Assembly (NCBI GenBank): GCA_947631725.1
Contig: CANRML010000007.1
Span: forward strand, 1 to 24,709
Direction: 5' to 3'
DNA: 24,709 nt
DNA from: an uncultured Clostridia bacterium
GTDB taxonomy: Bacteria > Bacillota > Clostridia > TANB77 > CAG-508
Shown here: piece after piece, positions 17,720 through 24,709 of the stretch
Layout of the letters: each line of letters starts with the position of its first letter
How positions within the stretch are numbered: the stretch's first letter is position 1
The notes under the pieces: model-generated
Told to the model about the DNA's origin: nothing
Databases searched by the model: none
Seen by the model: only the letters and a program-made list of their open reading frames with translations
Made by a program: the position numbers and the translations under genes

Positions 17720-18427
17720 ATGGCAATATTTGCAATAGGTGATTTACACTTATCTTTTCAAGAAAATAAGCCAATGAGTATATTTGGTGATAATTGGGAA
17801 GGTTATGAAGAAAAAATCAAAGAAAGTTGGATAAAACAAGTCACTGAAAAGGATACTGTGTTGTTACCAGGTGATTTTTCATGGTCAATGTATTTAGAAA
17901 ATTGCATTGCTGATTTTGTCTATTTACAACAATTACCTGGAAAGAAGTTATTATTAAAAGGAAATCATGACTATTGGTGGTCAACTATCAACAAAATGCG
18001 TAAATTTATAAAAGAAAATAAATTTACATCAATAGATTTTTTGCATAATAATAGTTATTTTTGTGATGGATATATTATAGCAGGAACAAGAGGATGGACA
18101 CAATCTTTAGAGGAAGAAGATAAAAAAATTGTTAATAGAGAAGTGATCAGACTAGAATTATCAATAAAAGATGGTATTGAGAAATATGGTAGTGACAAGC
18201 CAATTATTGTATGTATGCATTATCCACCAATTACAAGCTTTAATTTACAAAATAATAGAGAATCACCATTTATAAAGCTTATGAAAAAATATGATATAAA
18301 AATGTGTATTTATGGACATTTACATAGCACATCTATAAAAGAAGCAATACAAGGAGAAATAGAAGGAATAAATTTAAAATTAGTTAGTGCAGATTCATTA
18401 AATTTTGAAGTAACAAAAATCATATAG
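17720..18427 (+). CDS. Calcineurin-like metallophosphoesterase
   Basis: 235 residues, ATG with AAAGGAG upstream. All five metal-binding blocks of the family are present in order: AIGDLHL (residues 5-11), LPGDFSWSM, LKGNHDYWWS, CMHYPP and IYGHLHS. Cytoplasmic, without signal peptide or membrane helix. Proteins of this exact type sit beside housekeeping genes in many Clostridia and are of unknown substrate; they may act on nucleotides or phosphoproteins. It is 21 bases after tsaD and 11 before recG, so likely one transcript. Confidence 0.9.
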   Translation: MAIFAIGDLHLSFQENKPMSIFGDNWEGYEEKIKESWIKQVTEKDTVLLPGDFSWSMYLENCIADFVYLQQLPGKKLLLKGNHDYWWSTINKMRKFIKENKFTSIDFLHNNSYFCDGYIIAGTRGWTQSLEEEDKKIVNREVIRLELSIKDGIEKYGSDKPIIVCMHYPPITSFNLQNNRESPFIKLMKKYDIKMCIYGHLHSTSIKEAIQGEIEGINLKLVSADSLNFEVTKII

Positions 18428-18438
18428 AGGGGTAAATA

Positions 18439-20491
18439 ATGGTTGATTTAAAAAAAGATGTCAAATATATTAAAGGTGTTGGACCAAACAGAGCAGAACT
18501 TTTAAATAAACTAGGAATTTTCACATTACAAGACTTAATTACATATTATCCAAGAAATTATGAAGATAGAAGCAAACCAAAGACACTATTTGAATGTGTT
18601 GATGGTGAAGAAGCTTTAATAGAAGTTGTAGCAACGAGTAAAATTGTTGAAACTCGATTTGGAAGAAAAACGATGCAAAAACTAATGATAGGTGATGAAA
18701 CAGCTAATGCTGAAGCAGTATGGTTTAATCAAACATACTTAAAATCCAAATTTTCAATTGGACAAAAATACCGTATGTATGGAAAAATAGATAGAAAATA
18801 TAGAAAAATACAAATAATGTCTCCAGTATTTGATGAATATGGGACTACTCAAAACACGGGAAGAATTGTACCCATATATCCATTAACATATAATCTTTCT
18901 CAAAATGTCATAAGAAAAATCATGGAAAATGCTATAAATGAGGTATATGGAAATATTTCAGAAACTTTGCCAGAGTATTTATTAAAAAAATATTCACTAT
19001 TATCAATAAATCAAGCAACTAAAAATATTCATTTTCCAAAAGAATTAGAAGATTTTCAAAAAGCAAGAACAAGATTAGTATTTGAAGAGCTACTTATGAC
19101 GCAACTAGCATTGTTAAAATTAAAATATTATGATAAAGAAAAAATAAAAGGAATTGCATTTTCCAAAAAACACAAAATTTCAGAAATGATAGAACAATTT
19201 CCATTTACATTAACAAATGCACAATCAAGAGTTTTAGATGAGATTGAAAAAGATATGGAATCTTCTAAAATGATGAATAGATTATTACAAGGAGATGTAG
19301 GTTCAGGAAAAACAGCAATTGCTATGTGTGCTGCATATAAAGCAGTAAAAAGTGGATATCAAACAGTAATTATGGCACCTACTGCTATTTTAGCAACCCA
19401 GCATTTAGAAAATTTTGAAAAAATATTTTCAAAATTAGAAATAAAATGTGAATTACTAATTTCTGGAATAACTAAAAAGAAAAAAGAAGATATTTTACAA
19501 AGATTAAAAAATGGAGAAATTGATATTTTAATTGGAACACATGCAGTTTTAGAAGATAATGTTGAATTTAAAAACTTAGGTTTAGTTGTAACAGATGAAC
19601 AACACAGATTTGGCGTTAGACAGAGAAATAAAATAACAAAAAAAGGACAAAATCCAGATACTTTAGTTATGTCTGCAACTCCAATTCCAAGAACATTAGC
19701 TTTAATTTTATATGGAGATTTGGACATTTCCATTATAGATGAATTACCACCAAATAGGAAAAAAATACAAACATTTGCAGTATCAAAACATATGCAAGAA
19801 AGAGTAGATAACTTTATAAAAAAACAGATTCAAGAAGGAAGACAAGCATATATTGTTTGTCCATTAGTTGAAGAAGGAGAAGACAACAATTTAAAATCAG
19901 TTATAGAATTGGCAGAAAAATATCAAAAAGAAATCTTTCCAGAATATCGCATTTCATATTTACATGGAAAAATGAAACAAAAAGAAAAAGATGAAATTAT
20001 GCTAAAATTTAAAAATCATGAAATTGATATTTTAATTTCAACAACTGTAATTGAAGTAGGGGTTGATGTACCTAATAGTAATATAATGGTAATTGAAGAT
20101 GCACAAAGATTTGGATTAGCTCGGATTACATCAATTACGTGGCAGAGTTGGAAGAGGAGAATATCAATCATATTGTATTTTAAAATATGAGGGAAATAGT
20201 GAAACTATTAGAAAAAGGATGAAAGTTATGTGCGAAACTAATGATGGATTTGTAATATCAGAAAAAGATTTAGAATTGCGTGGAAGTGGCGACTTTTTTG
20301 GAACAATGCAACATGGATTGCCAGAATTTAAAATTGCAAATCTATTTGAAGATATGGCAATTTTAAAGAAAGTACAAGTCGTAGCACAAGAAATTATGGC
20401 AAATGATGCAGAACTGAAATTACCAGAAAATCAATTATTACAAAGAGTTGTAAATCAAAAATTAGAAAAACTAGGAACAGGCACATTATAA
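18439..20491 (+). CDS. recG: ATP-dependent DNA helicase RecG; in-frame CGG with +1 shift
   Basis: Remodels stalled replication forks and Holliday junctions. Start ATG follows GAGGGG. The N-terminal wedge domain includes KYIKGVGPNRAELLNKLGI and YYPRNYEDRS; the motor has Walker A GDVGSGKT (about residues 285-292), DEQH box in VTDEQHRFGVRQR, MSATPIPRT and STTVIEVGVDVPNS. At codon 562 the frame reads GCT CGG ATT and would end at 20188-20190. Taking CGGA (20122-20125) as one step continues from AQRFGLA into LHQLRGRVGRGEYQS, the invariant motif VI, and on through DLELRGSGDFFGTMQHG to 683 residues, the normal length. Homologues have Gln at the recoded position. Without the shift the helicase would lack motif VI and be inactive. 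Confidence 0.93.
20119..20125 (+). other. Putative +1 frameshift site 3 (GCT CGG A)
   Basis: GCT (20119-20121) then CGG (20122-20124) in the recG frame; the conserved motif VI follows at once in the +1 frame from TTA at 20126. Confidence 0.78.
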
Positions 20492-20494
20492 TAC

Positions 20495-20523
20495 TTGACC
20501 CTAAGGAATTTATATGATAGACT
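20495..20523 (+). promoter_or_regulatory. Candidate promoter upstream of dapF
   Basis: TTGACC (20495-20500), 17-base spacer, TAGACT (20518-20523). The -35 is good and the -10 moderate. It lies in the 93-base gap after recG and would start the dapF-dapL unit. Confidence 0.35.
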
Positions 20524-20584
20524 AAAAACAATAAAACATAACTATGCTTTATTATAAATATAATTACCTTAAGAGGTGACAAAA

Positions 20585-21418
20585 ATGATTAAATTTACAA
20601 AAATGCATGGGCTAGGGAATGATTATGTATATATTGATGCCATCCATCAGGATATCAATGAACCATCTTCTCTAGCTCGTTTTGTAAGCAATAGAAACTT
20701 TGGAATAGGATCAGATGGATTAATTTTAATTTGTAAAAGTGATATTGCTGATTTCAAAATGAAAATGTTTAATAGTGATGGAAGTGAAGCAGAAATGTGT
20801 GGAAATGGCATAAGATGTGTAGGAAAGTTTGTATATGATAAAGGATTAACAAACAAAACAGAAGTTGCTATTGAAACATTAGCAGGTATCAAATATTTGA
20901 AACTAAGTGTGAAAGATGGAAAAGTAGATACAGCAAGGGTGGATATGGGAGAACCAATATTTGAGCCACAAAAGATACCTGTAAACACTCTAGAAAATCC
21001 AGTTAAAAATTTAAAGGTAATGGCACAGGGGAAAGATTTTAATATGACTTGTGTATCAATGGGAAATCCACATGCAATTGCTATTGTAGAAGATGTAAAA
21101 AAATTTGATGTTGAAAAATATGGAAAAGTTTTAGAAGTAGATAAACTATTTCCAAAGCGTATAAATGTAGAATTTGCAGAAATTGTAGATAAAAACAATA
21201 TAAAAATGAGAGTATGGGAAAGAGGAGCAGGAGAGACTTTGGCTTGTGGAACAGGAGCCTGTGCAACACTAGTTGCTTGTAATATAAATGGATATACAGA
21301 TAGAAAAGCAACAATAGAGTTATTAGGTGGAAATTTGTATATAGAGTGGAATAAAGAAGATAATCATGTATATATGACAGGACCTGCAACTACTGTATTT
21401 GAAGGAGAATTGGTATAA
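20585..21418 (+). CDS. dapF: Diaminopimelate epimerase
   Basis: Converts LL-diaminopimelate to meso-diaminopimelate for lysine and peptidoglycan. I choose ATG 20585 because AGAGGTGA at 20572-20579 is a strong ribosome binding site at the right distance; the in-frame GTG at 20576 lies inside it. The 277-residue product begins MIKFTKMHGLGNDYVYID and has both catalytic cysteines: Cys72 in MCGNGIRC and Cys221 in ACGTGACATL. Also SMGNPHAI and INVEFAEI are as expected. The following gene makes its substrate, so the pair performs consecutive steps. Confidence 0.97.
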   Translation: MIKFTKMHGLGNDYVYIDAIHQDINEPSSLARFVSNRNFGIGSDGLILICKSDIADFKMKMFNSDGSEAEMCGNGIRCVGKFVYDKGLTNKTEVAIETLAGIKYLKLSVKDGKVDTARVDMGEPIFEPQKIPVNTLENPVKNLKVMAQGKDFNMTCVSMGNPHAIAIVEDVKKFDVEKYGKVLEVDKLFPKRINVEFAEIVDKNNIKMRVWERGAGETLACGTGACATLVACNINGYTDRKATIELLGGNLYIEWNKEDNHVYMTGPATTVFEGELV

Positions 21419-21466
21419 AAAATCTCCAATAACTATAGTATAATAAATATGGAAAGGAAAATTAAA

Positions 21467-22702
21467 ATGAGTTATATAAATGAGAATTTTTTAGAATTGC
21501 AGGATAGTTACCTATTTTCAACAATTGCAAAAAAGGTAGCAAAATATACTGAAGAAAATCCAGATAAAAAAGTAATTAAATTAGGAATAGGTGATGTAAC
21601 AAGGCCAATACCTAAAGCATGTATAGAAGCTCTACACAAAGCAGTAGATGAAATGGGAACAAAAACAGGATTTAAAGGATATGGGCCAGAACAAGGATAT
21701 GATTTTCTAAGAAATGCAATAGTTAAAAATGACTATAAAGCAAGAGGGATTGATATAGAGCAAGACGAAATTTTTGTATCAGATGGAGCAAAATGTGATA
21801 CAGGAAATATAGTTGATATTTTTGCAAAAGAGAATACTGTTGCAATAACAGATCCAGTTTATCCAGTATATTTAGATACAAATGTTATGTCAGGAAGAAG
21901 CGGAAAATTTAATAAAGAAAAAGAAACTTATGAAAATATTGTATATTTGCCGGTTACAGCAGAAAATGATTTTAAACCAGAATTACCAAAACAAAAAGTA
22001 GATATGATTTATTTATGCTTTCCAAACAATCCAACAGGAACAGTTTTAGATAAGCAGGAACTAAAAAAATGGGTAGATTATGCAAAAGAAAATAAATCTA
22101 TTATTCTATATGATTCTGCATATGAAGCATTTATTACACAAAATGATATACCACATAGCATCTATGAAATAGATGGTGCAAAAGAAGTTGCAATTGAATT
22201 TAGAAGTTTTTCAAAAACAGCTGGATTTACAGGATTAAGATGTGGATATGTTGTTATACCAAAAGAAGTTAAAGGATATACTAAAGATGGAAAAGAGGTA
22301 GAATATAACAAATTATGGAATAGGCGTACTTGTACAAAATTCAATGGAGTTTCATATGTTGTACAAAGAGCTGCAGAAGCAGTATATTCAGAAGAAGGAC
22401 AAAAACAAATAAAAGAAAATATTGACTATTATATGGAAAATGCTAAAATTATTAGAGAGGGACTAGAAAAGGTAGGAATTACATATTATGGTGGTGTAAA
22501 TGCCCCATATGTATGGCTAAAAGTACCAGAAGGAAAGACCTCATGGGAATTCTTTGATACATTATTACAAGATATAAATGTTGTAGGAACACCAGGAAGT
22601 GGGTTTGGACCACATGGAGAAGGATATTTCAGATTAACAGCATTTGGAACAAAGGAAAATACAATAGAAGCAATGGAAAGAATAAAGAGAAAAGGATGTT
22701 GA
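21467..22702 (+). CDS. dapL: LL-diaminopimelate aminotransferase
   Basis: PLP enzyme that converts tetrahydrodipicolinate directly to LL-diaminopimelate with glutamate as amino donor, bypassing the succinyl and acetyl routes. ATG 21467 is chosen because AAAGGA at 21453-21458 is well placed; an in-frame ATG at 21449 overlaps it. The resulting 411 residues equal the usual family length. Seen: SYLFSTIAKKV, LGIGDVTRPIP, GYGPEQGYDFLR, CFPNNPTGT, the PLP Lys250 in SFSKTAGFTGLRCGY, and GTPGSGFGPHGEGYFRLTAFG. Directly downstream of dapF. Confidence 0.97.
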   Translation: MSYINENFLELQDSYLFSTIAKKVAKYTEENPDKKVIKLGIGDVTRPIPKACIEALHKAVDEMGTKTGFKGYGPEQGYDFLRNAIVKNDYKARGIDIEQDEIFVSDGAKCDTGNIVDIFAKENTVAITDPVYPVYLDTNVMSGRSGKFNKEKETYENIVYLPVTAENDFKPELPKQKVDMIYLCFPNNPTGTVLDKQELKKWVDYAKENKSIILYDSAYEAFITQNDIPHSIYEIDGAKEVAIEFRSFSKTAGFTGLRCGYVVIPKEVKGYTKDGKEVEYNKLWNRRTCTKFNGVSYVVQRAAEAVYSEEGQKQIKENIDYYMENAKIIREGLEKVGITYYGGVNAPYVWLKVPEGKTSWEFFDTLLQDINVVGTPGSGFGPHGEGYFRLTAFGTKENTIEAMERIKRKGC

Positions 22703-22707
22703 TTTAG

Positions 22708-22902
22708 ATGTTACAAATTATTATAAAATTAGTTTGTCTAATAATTATACTATGTGGAGTAATAATGATATTTGATGCTAGAAATTTAACAAAAAAATTC
22801 TTTGGATTTGGTGACCAAAATGAAGGCTCAAGTGGTCTTAAAATATTAGGGTTTATTATTGTAATAATTAGTGCAATTATTATGATGGTTTTTAAAGTTT
22901 AA
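22708..22902 (+). CDS. Small two-helix membrane protein
   Basis: 64 residues starting five bases after dapL. Two hydrophobic helices (about residues 3-21 and 44-62) flank a short polar loop DARNLTKKFFGFGDQNEGSSG. I do not know a function; similar short proteins occur in related Clostridia as hypothetical proteins. The tight spacing to dapL, the clean topology and absence of overlap with other genes support it being real. Confidence 0.7.
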   Translation: MLQIIIKLVCLIIILCGVIMIFDARNLTKKFFGFGDQNEGSSGLKILGFIIVIISAIIMMVFKV

Positions 22903-22924
22903 ACTAATACAAAGGAGAAATAAG

Positions 22925-23704
22925 ATGGAAAAAAAGAAAGATATAAAAATAAATATAGTAACTTTTTTTCTAATATTAGCAGTACTTGTAATTGCAATAA
23001 TTGTAGCATTTCTATATAAAACTTACAATGATAAAAAAGAAGAAAAAGAAAAATTAGTAAAGCAAGAAACACAAATAAATGACTTAAATGAAACAATACA
23101 AAATAGTATATCAGAAACTAATTCAAGCTCAACAATATCAACAAATACAGTATCAGTAAATAATGCAAACAAAAATGATGTAAAATATGAAATTACTGTA
23201 AAAGGTGAAGCAAAAGCTGTAATAGAAGCTACGAAAAATGGAAAGATAATATCAAAAGAATTTGAAATGGATGCCATGATAGATAAAACTGGAACAATAG
23301 ATATTCCAAATATTGGGACAGTTGCTTTAATTTCTGATTCAGGTGGCGAATATATAGGAGTACATATATATCAACTAATAAATAATGAAATAAAACTATT
23401 AGGTGATATAAATTGTGGGGCAGATATGGTAAAAGAAGCTAGTTATACAGTTGAAACTAAAGATGAGGGAATAGCTATTATAAATGCAAATGTAAATGGC
23501 GAAAATATTTCAAAAGAAATTGAAATGTCTGCAGCAATAGCTAATACAAGTGTTATCGATATTTTAGATTACGGCAAAGTTGTTTTGGTTGCAGAATCTG
23601 GAGGAGAATATTATGAAATACAAGTATATAGACTAAGCCAAGATTATACTACTGGAGAAAATAAAGAAATTATAAATGTAGGCTCTATAAAAACTGATAA
23701 ATAA
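22925..23704 (+). CDS. Membrane-anchored protein with a duplicated beta-rich domain
   Basis: 259 residues, ATG preceded by AAAGGAGAA. A single N-terminal hydrophobic helix (about residues 10-33, IVTFFLILAVLVIAIIVAFL) is followed by a coiled-coil-like, Ser/Thr/Asn-rich linker, so the bulk is probably outside the cell. Two tandem repeats of about 80 residues follow: the first around YEITVKGEAKAVIEA...ISKEFEMDA...VALISDSGGEYIGVHIYQL, the second around YTVETKDEGIAIINA...ISKEIEMSA...VVLVAESGGEYYEIQVYRL. I do not recognise the domain. It ends six bases before a strong terminator, so it is the last gene of the dapF-dapL run. Confidence 0.75.
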   Translation: MEKKKDIKINIVTFFLILAVLVIAIIVAFLYKTYNDKKEEKEKLVKQETQINDLNETIQNSISETNSSSTISTNTVSVNNANKNDVKYEITVKGEAKAVIEATKNGKIISKEFEMDAMIDKTGTIDIPNIGTVALISDSGGEYIGVHIYQLINNEIKLLGDINCGADMVKEASYTVETKDEGIAIINANVNGENISKEIEMSAAIANTSVIDILDYGKVVLVAESGGEYYEIQVYRLSQDYTTGENKEIINVGSIKTDK

Positions 23705-23709
23705 TACAT

Positions 23710-23745
23710 AAAAACACTAACCAATTTGTATTGGCTAGTGTTTTT
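23710..23745. terminator. Bidirectional intrinsic terminator between convergent genes
   Basis: A 16-bp stem (23710-23725 with 23730-23745, one A-C mismatch) closes a four-base loop. It has a run of A on the left and a run of T on the right, so it can end transcription from both sides. Confidence 0.88.
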
Positions 23746-23748
23746 ATG

Positions 23749-24453
23749 TTATTTACACTTTAAATATAAAATGTGTAAAAAGTCAGAAAGTTGCAATATT
23801 CCAATGTCTGTCTTTTGCATAAGATATGCACGAAGAATAGATATAAGAGCGGTAGCTGTGATATTTTCATCTGGTATATGGATATTAACAGACTGAGAAG
23901 TATTTAGTACTTCTAAATCTAATTTGTAACCATATCCAAAATCACGTAAATATTCTTTAGGAGCAATAACTACTTTTTTAGCACAATCAAATGCAAAAAG
24001 AATATTTTTGTCTTCCTGATTATCCCATGCTAATGAAAAAATCAGGCAAGCAGCAATATCAAAATCATTTAATTTCCGCCTTAATAAATGCTGATTAGTG
24101 GATATATCATATATAATTTGGTCAAATCTTTGAATCCAAAATGTATCTAATCCATCATGTTCATACTTTTCTTCATCAATAGTTTCATTAACCAAATCAA
24201 TATATTTTTTCCACTTTGTTTTAAAGCCTCCTTCAACATGCACCCTTCGAAATTCTAATTGTTCCTTTTTTTCTTCATAAACGAAGAAAAGAAGTATAGC
24301 GAGCATTAATATTCCTAAAGAAATAATAAATGCTTCTGCAACAATTTCTGGAAAAAAAGAAAGAGTTAATGCTATAGCAAAAGAAATAAGTAAAAGCAAA
24401 AGAAAGCATTTAACCGGATGTGAATAAAAATATTGCATAACTTTTCTTCTCAT
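23749..24453 (-). CDS. Two-helix membrane protein of unknown function
   Basis: Reads right to left. I choose ATG at 24453 because GGAGGA (complement of 24462-24467) sits seven bases before it; the in-frame TTG further upstream overlaps that site. The 234-residue product has two membrane helices (about residues 16-33 and 37-58), then a soluble cytoplasmic part of about 170 residues with WIQRFDQIIYDISTNQHLL and FDIAACLIFSLAW. I do not recognise the family. It holds the only other in-frame CGG of the window (complement of 24076-24078, context AGG CGG AAA); the frame stays open past it for over 100 codons, and a +1 shift there would stop at once. It therefore seems to be read as Arg in the normal way. 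Confidence 0.75.
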   Translation of the reverse strand: MRRKVMQYFYSHPVKCFLLLLLISFAIALTLSFFPEIVAEAFIISLGILMLAILLFFVYEEKKEQLEFRRVHVEGGFKTKWKKYIDLVNETIDEEKYEHDGLDTFWIQRFDQIIYDISTNQHLLRRKLNDFDIAACLIFSLAWDNQEDKNILFAFDCAKKVVIAPKEYLRDFGYGYKLDLEVLNTSQSVNIHIPDENITATALISILRAYLMQKTDIGILQLSDFLHILYLKCK

Positions 24454-24502
24454 TTTTTCTTCCTCCAAAATAATTATTTTAAAGAGATACTATATATATA
24501 AA

Positions 24503-24517
24503 CTTGCAATTTGCAAG
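24503..24517. promoter_or_regulatory. Perfect palindrome in the leader of the minus-strand gene
   Basis: CTTGCAA and TTGCAAG around a single central base. It lies between the promoter at 24537-24565 and the ribosome binding site, the position of a repressor operator or a small leader hairpin. Confidence 0.5.
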
Positions 24518-24536
24518 ATAATAAATTTACCTTTCT

Positions 24537-24565
24537 ATTATAACATAAAAATTAGGTAAATTCAA
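24537..24565 (-). promoter_or_regulatory. Sigma-A-type promoter for the minus-strand membrane protein
   Basis: On the minus strand TTGAAT (24565-24560), 17-base spacer, TATAAT (24542-24537). A perfect -10 and good spacing; the leader to ATG 24453 is about 75 bases. Confidence 0.7.
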
Positions 24566-24661
24566 TATTTATAAAGGCAAACATTATGTAAAATTTTATT
24601 CCTGTTTTATTGAATTTCATAAATGCTTGTGCTATAACCCGAGTTTGCCACTTAAAAAGCC

Positions 24662-24691
24662 TAAAAGCAGGATATAAAATTCCTGCTTTTA
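24662..24691. terminator. Hairpin, probable terminator of a gene beyond the right edge
   Basis: An 11-bp perfect stem (TAAAAGCAGGA with TCCTGCTTTTA) around an 8-base loop, with A and T runs at its base. No plus-strand gene precedes it here, so it more likely serves a minus-strand gene entering from the right. The rest of 24566-24709 shows no gene. Confidence 0.6.
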
Positions 24692-24709
24692 CAGATAAAT
24701 TAGGTTTAA

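Noticed and set aside
4010..20125. prfB-type programmed frameshift (upstream Shine-Dalgarno plus slippery CTT and stop)
   Set aside because: Only one site has CTT, no site has an SD-like sequence immediately upstream, and the 0-frame codon is CGG, not a stop. The P-site codons ATA and GCT do not re-pair in +1.
3931..20491. The three split genes as ordinary pseudogenes or random indel errors
   Set aside because: Two are core genes, all other motifs are intact, and all three breaks share the same in-frame CGGA. Random decay or error would not choose the same codon and phase three times. Kept as an alternative to be tested with reads.
20647..21198. 183-codon open frame on the minus strand across dapF
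   Set aside because: It is antisense to a clearly identified dapF with both catalytic cysteines, and has no ribosome binding site or recognisable motif.
1..24709. CRISPR arrays, tRNA or rRNA genes, insertion sequences
   Set aside because: Looked for regularly spaced repeats, cloverleaf ends with CCA and transposase-like reading frames; none found.

Overview
The window is about 24.7 kb of very A+T-rich DNA from a Firmicutes genome, most likely an uncultured Clostridia-type gut bacterium. The evidence is clostridial-style housekeeping genes (lysS, tsaD, recG, dapF, and dapL for the one-step LL-diaminopimelate aminotransferase route), strong AGGAGG ribosome binding sites, and no nucleotide-sugar or LPS genes of a Gram-negative type.

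Layout. 1-1214 is the 3' part of lysS. 1281-3293 holds a Fic-domain protein and an atypical protein-kinase-like protein. 3294-3930 is a long untranslated stretch with a good sigma-A promoter. 3931-15831 is a one-directional, tightly packed surface-polysaccharide operon: PglE-like aminotransferase, PglC-like phosphoglycosyl transferase, sugar N-formyltransferase, FemAB/GNAT-type acyltransferase, three GT4 glycosyltransferases, a hexapeptide O-acetyltransferase, a Wzy polymerase, a TagF-like glycerophosphotransferase and a Wzx flippase. Together these could build an undecaprenyl-linked, amino-sugar-primed repeat unit, decorate it, flip it and polymerise it. 15961-22902 is a housekeeping block: site-2 protease, tsaD, metallophosphoesterase, recG, dapF, dapL, and a small membrane protein. 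22925-23704 is a membrane-anchored protein with a duplicated domain. It ends at a bidirectional terminator facing a convergent minus-strand membrane protein (23749-24453) with its own promoter and a palindrome in its leader.

Main observation. Three genes (the pglE-like aminotransferase, tsaD, recG) each read as broken by one extra base. In all three the break falls exactly on an in-frame CGG codon, always followed by A (CGGA). By hand scan these are the only in-frame CGG codons in any plus-strand gene here, while about 27 out-of-frame CGG triplets in coding DNA show no disruption. Treating CGGA as one sense step restores three full-length, motif-complete proteins. This suggests that in-frame CGG causes +1 frameshifting, or that CGGA is read as a quadruplet codon, rather than three unrelated pseudogenes or random errors. 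One in-frame CGG in the minus-strand gene is read without a shift and is the main counter-evidence.

Two further points stand out. A perfect 54-bp direct repeat of the kinase gene's 3' end flanks the whole polysaccharide cassette (3252-3305 and 15855-15908), pointing to cassette insertion or exchange. A run of ten G in the O-acetyltransferase gene (9074-9083) looks like a phase-variation tract.
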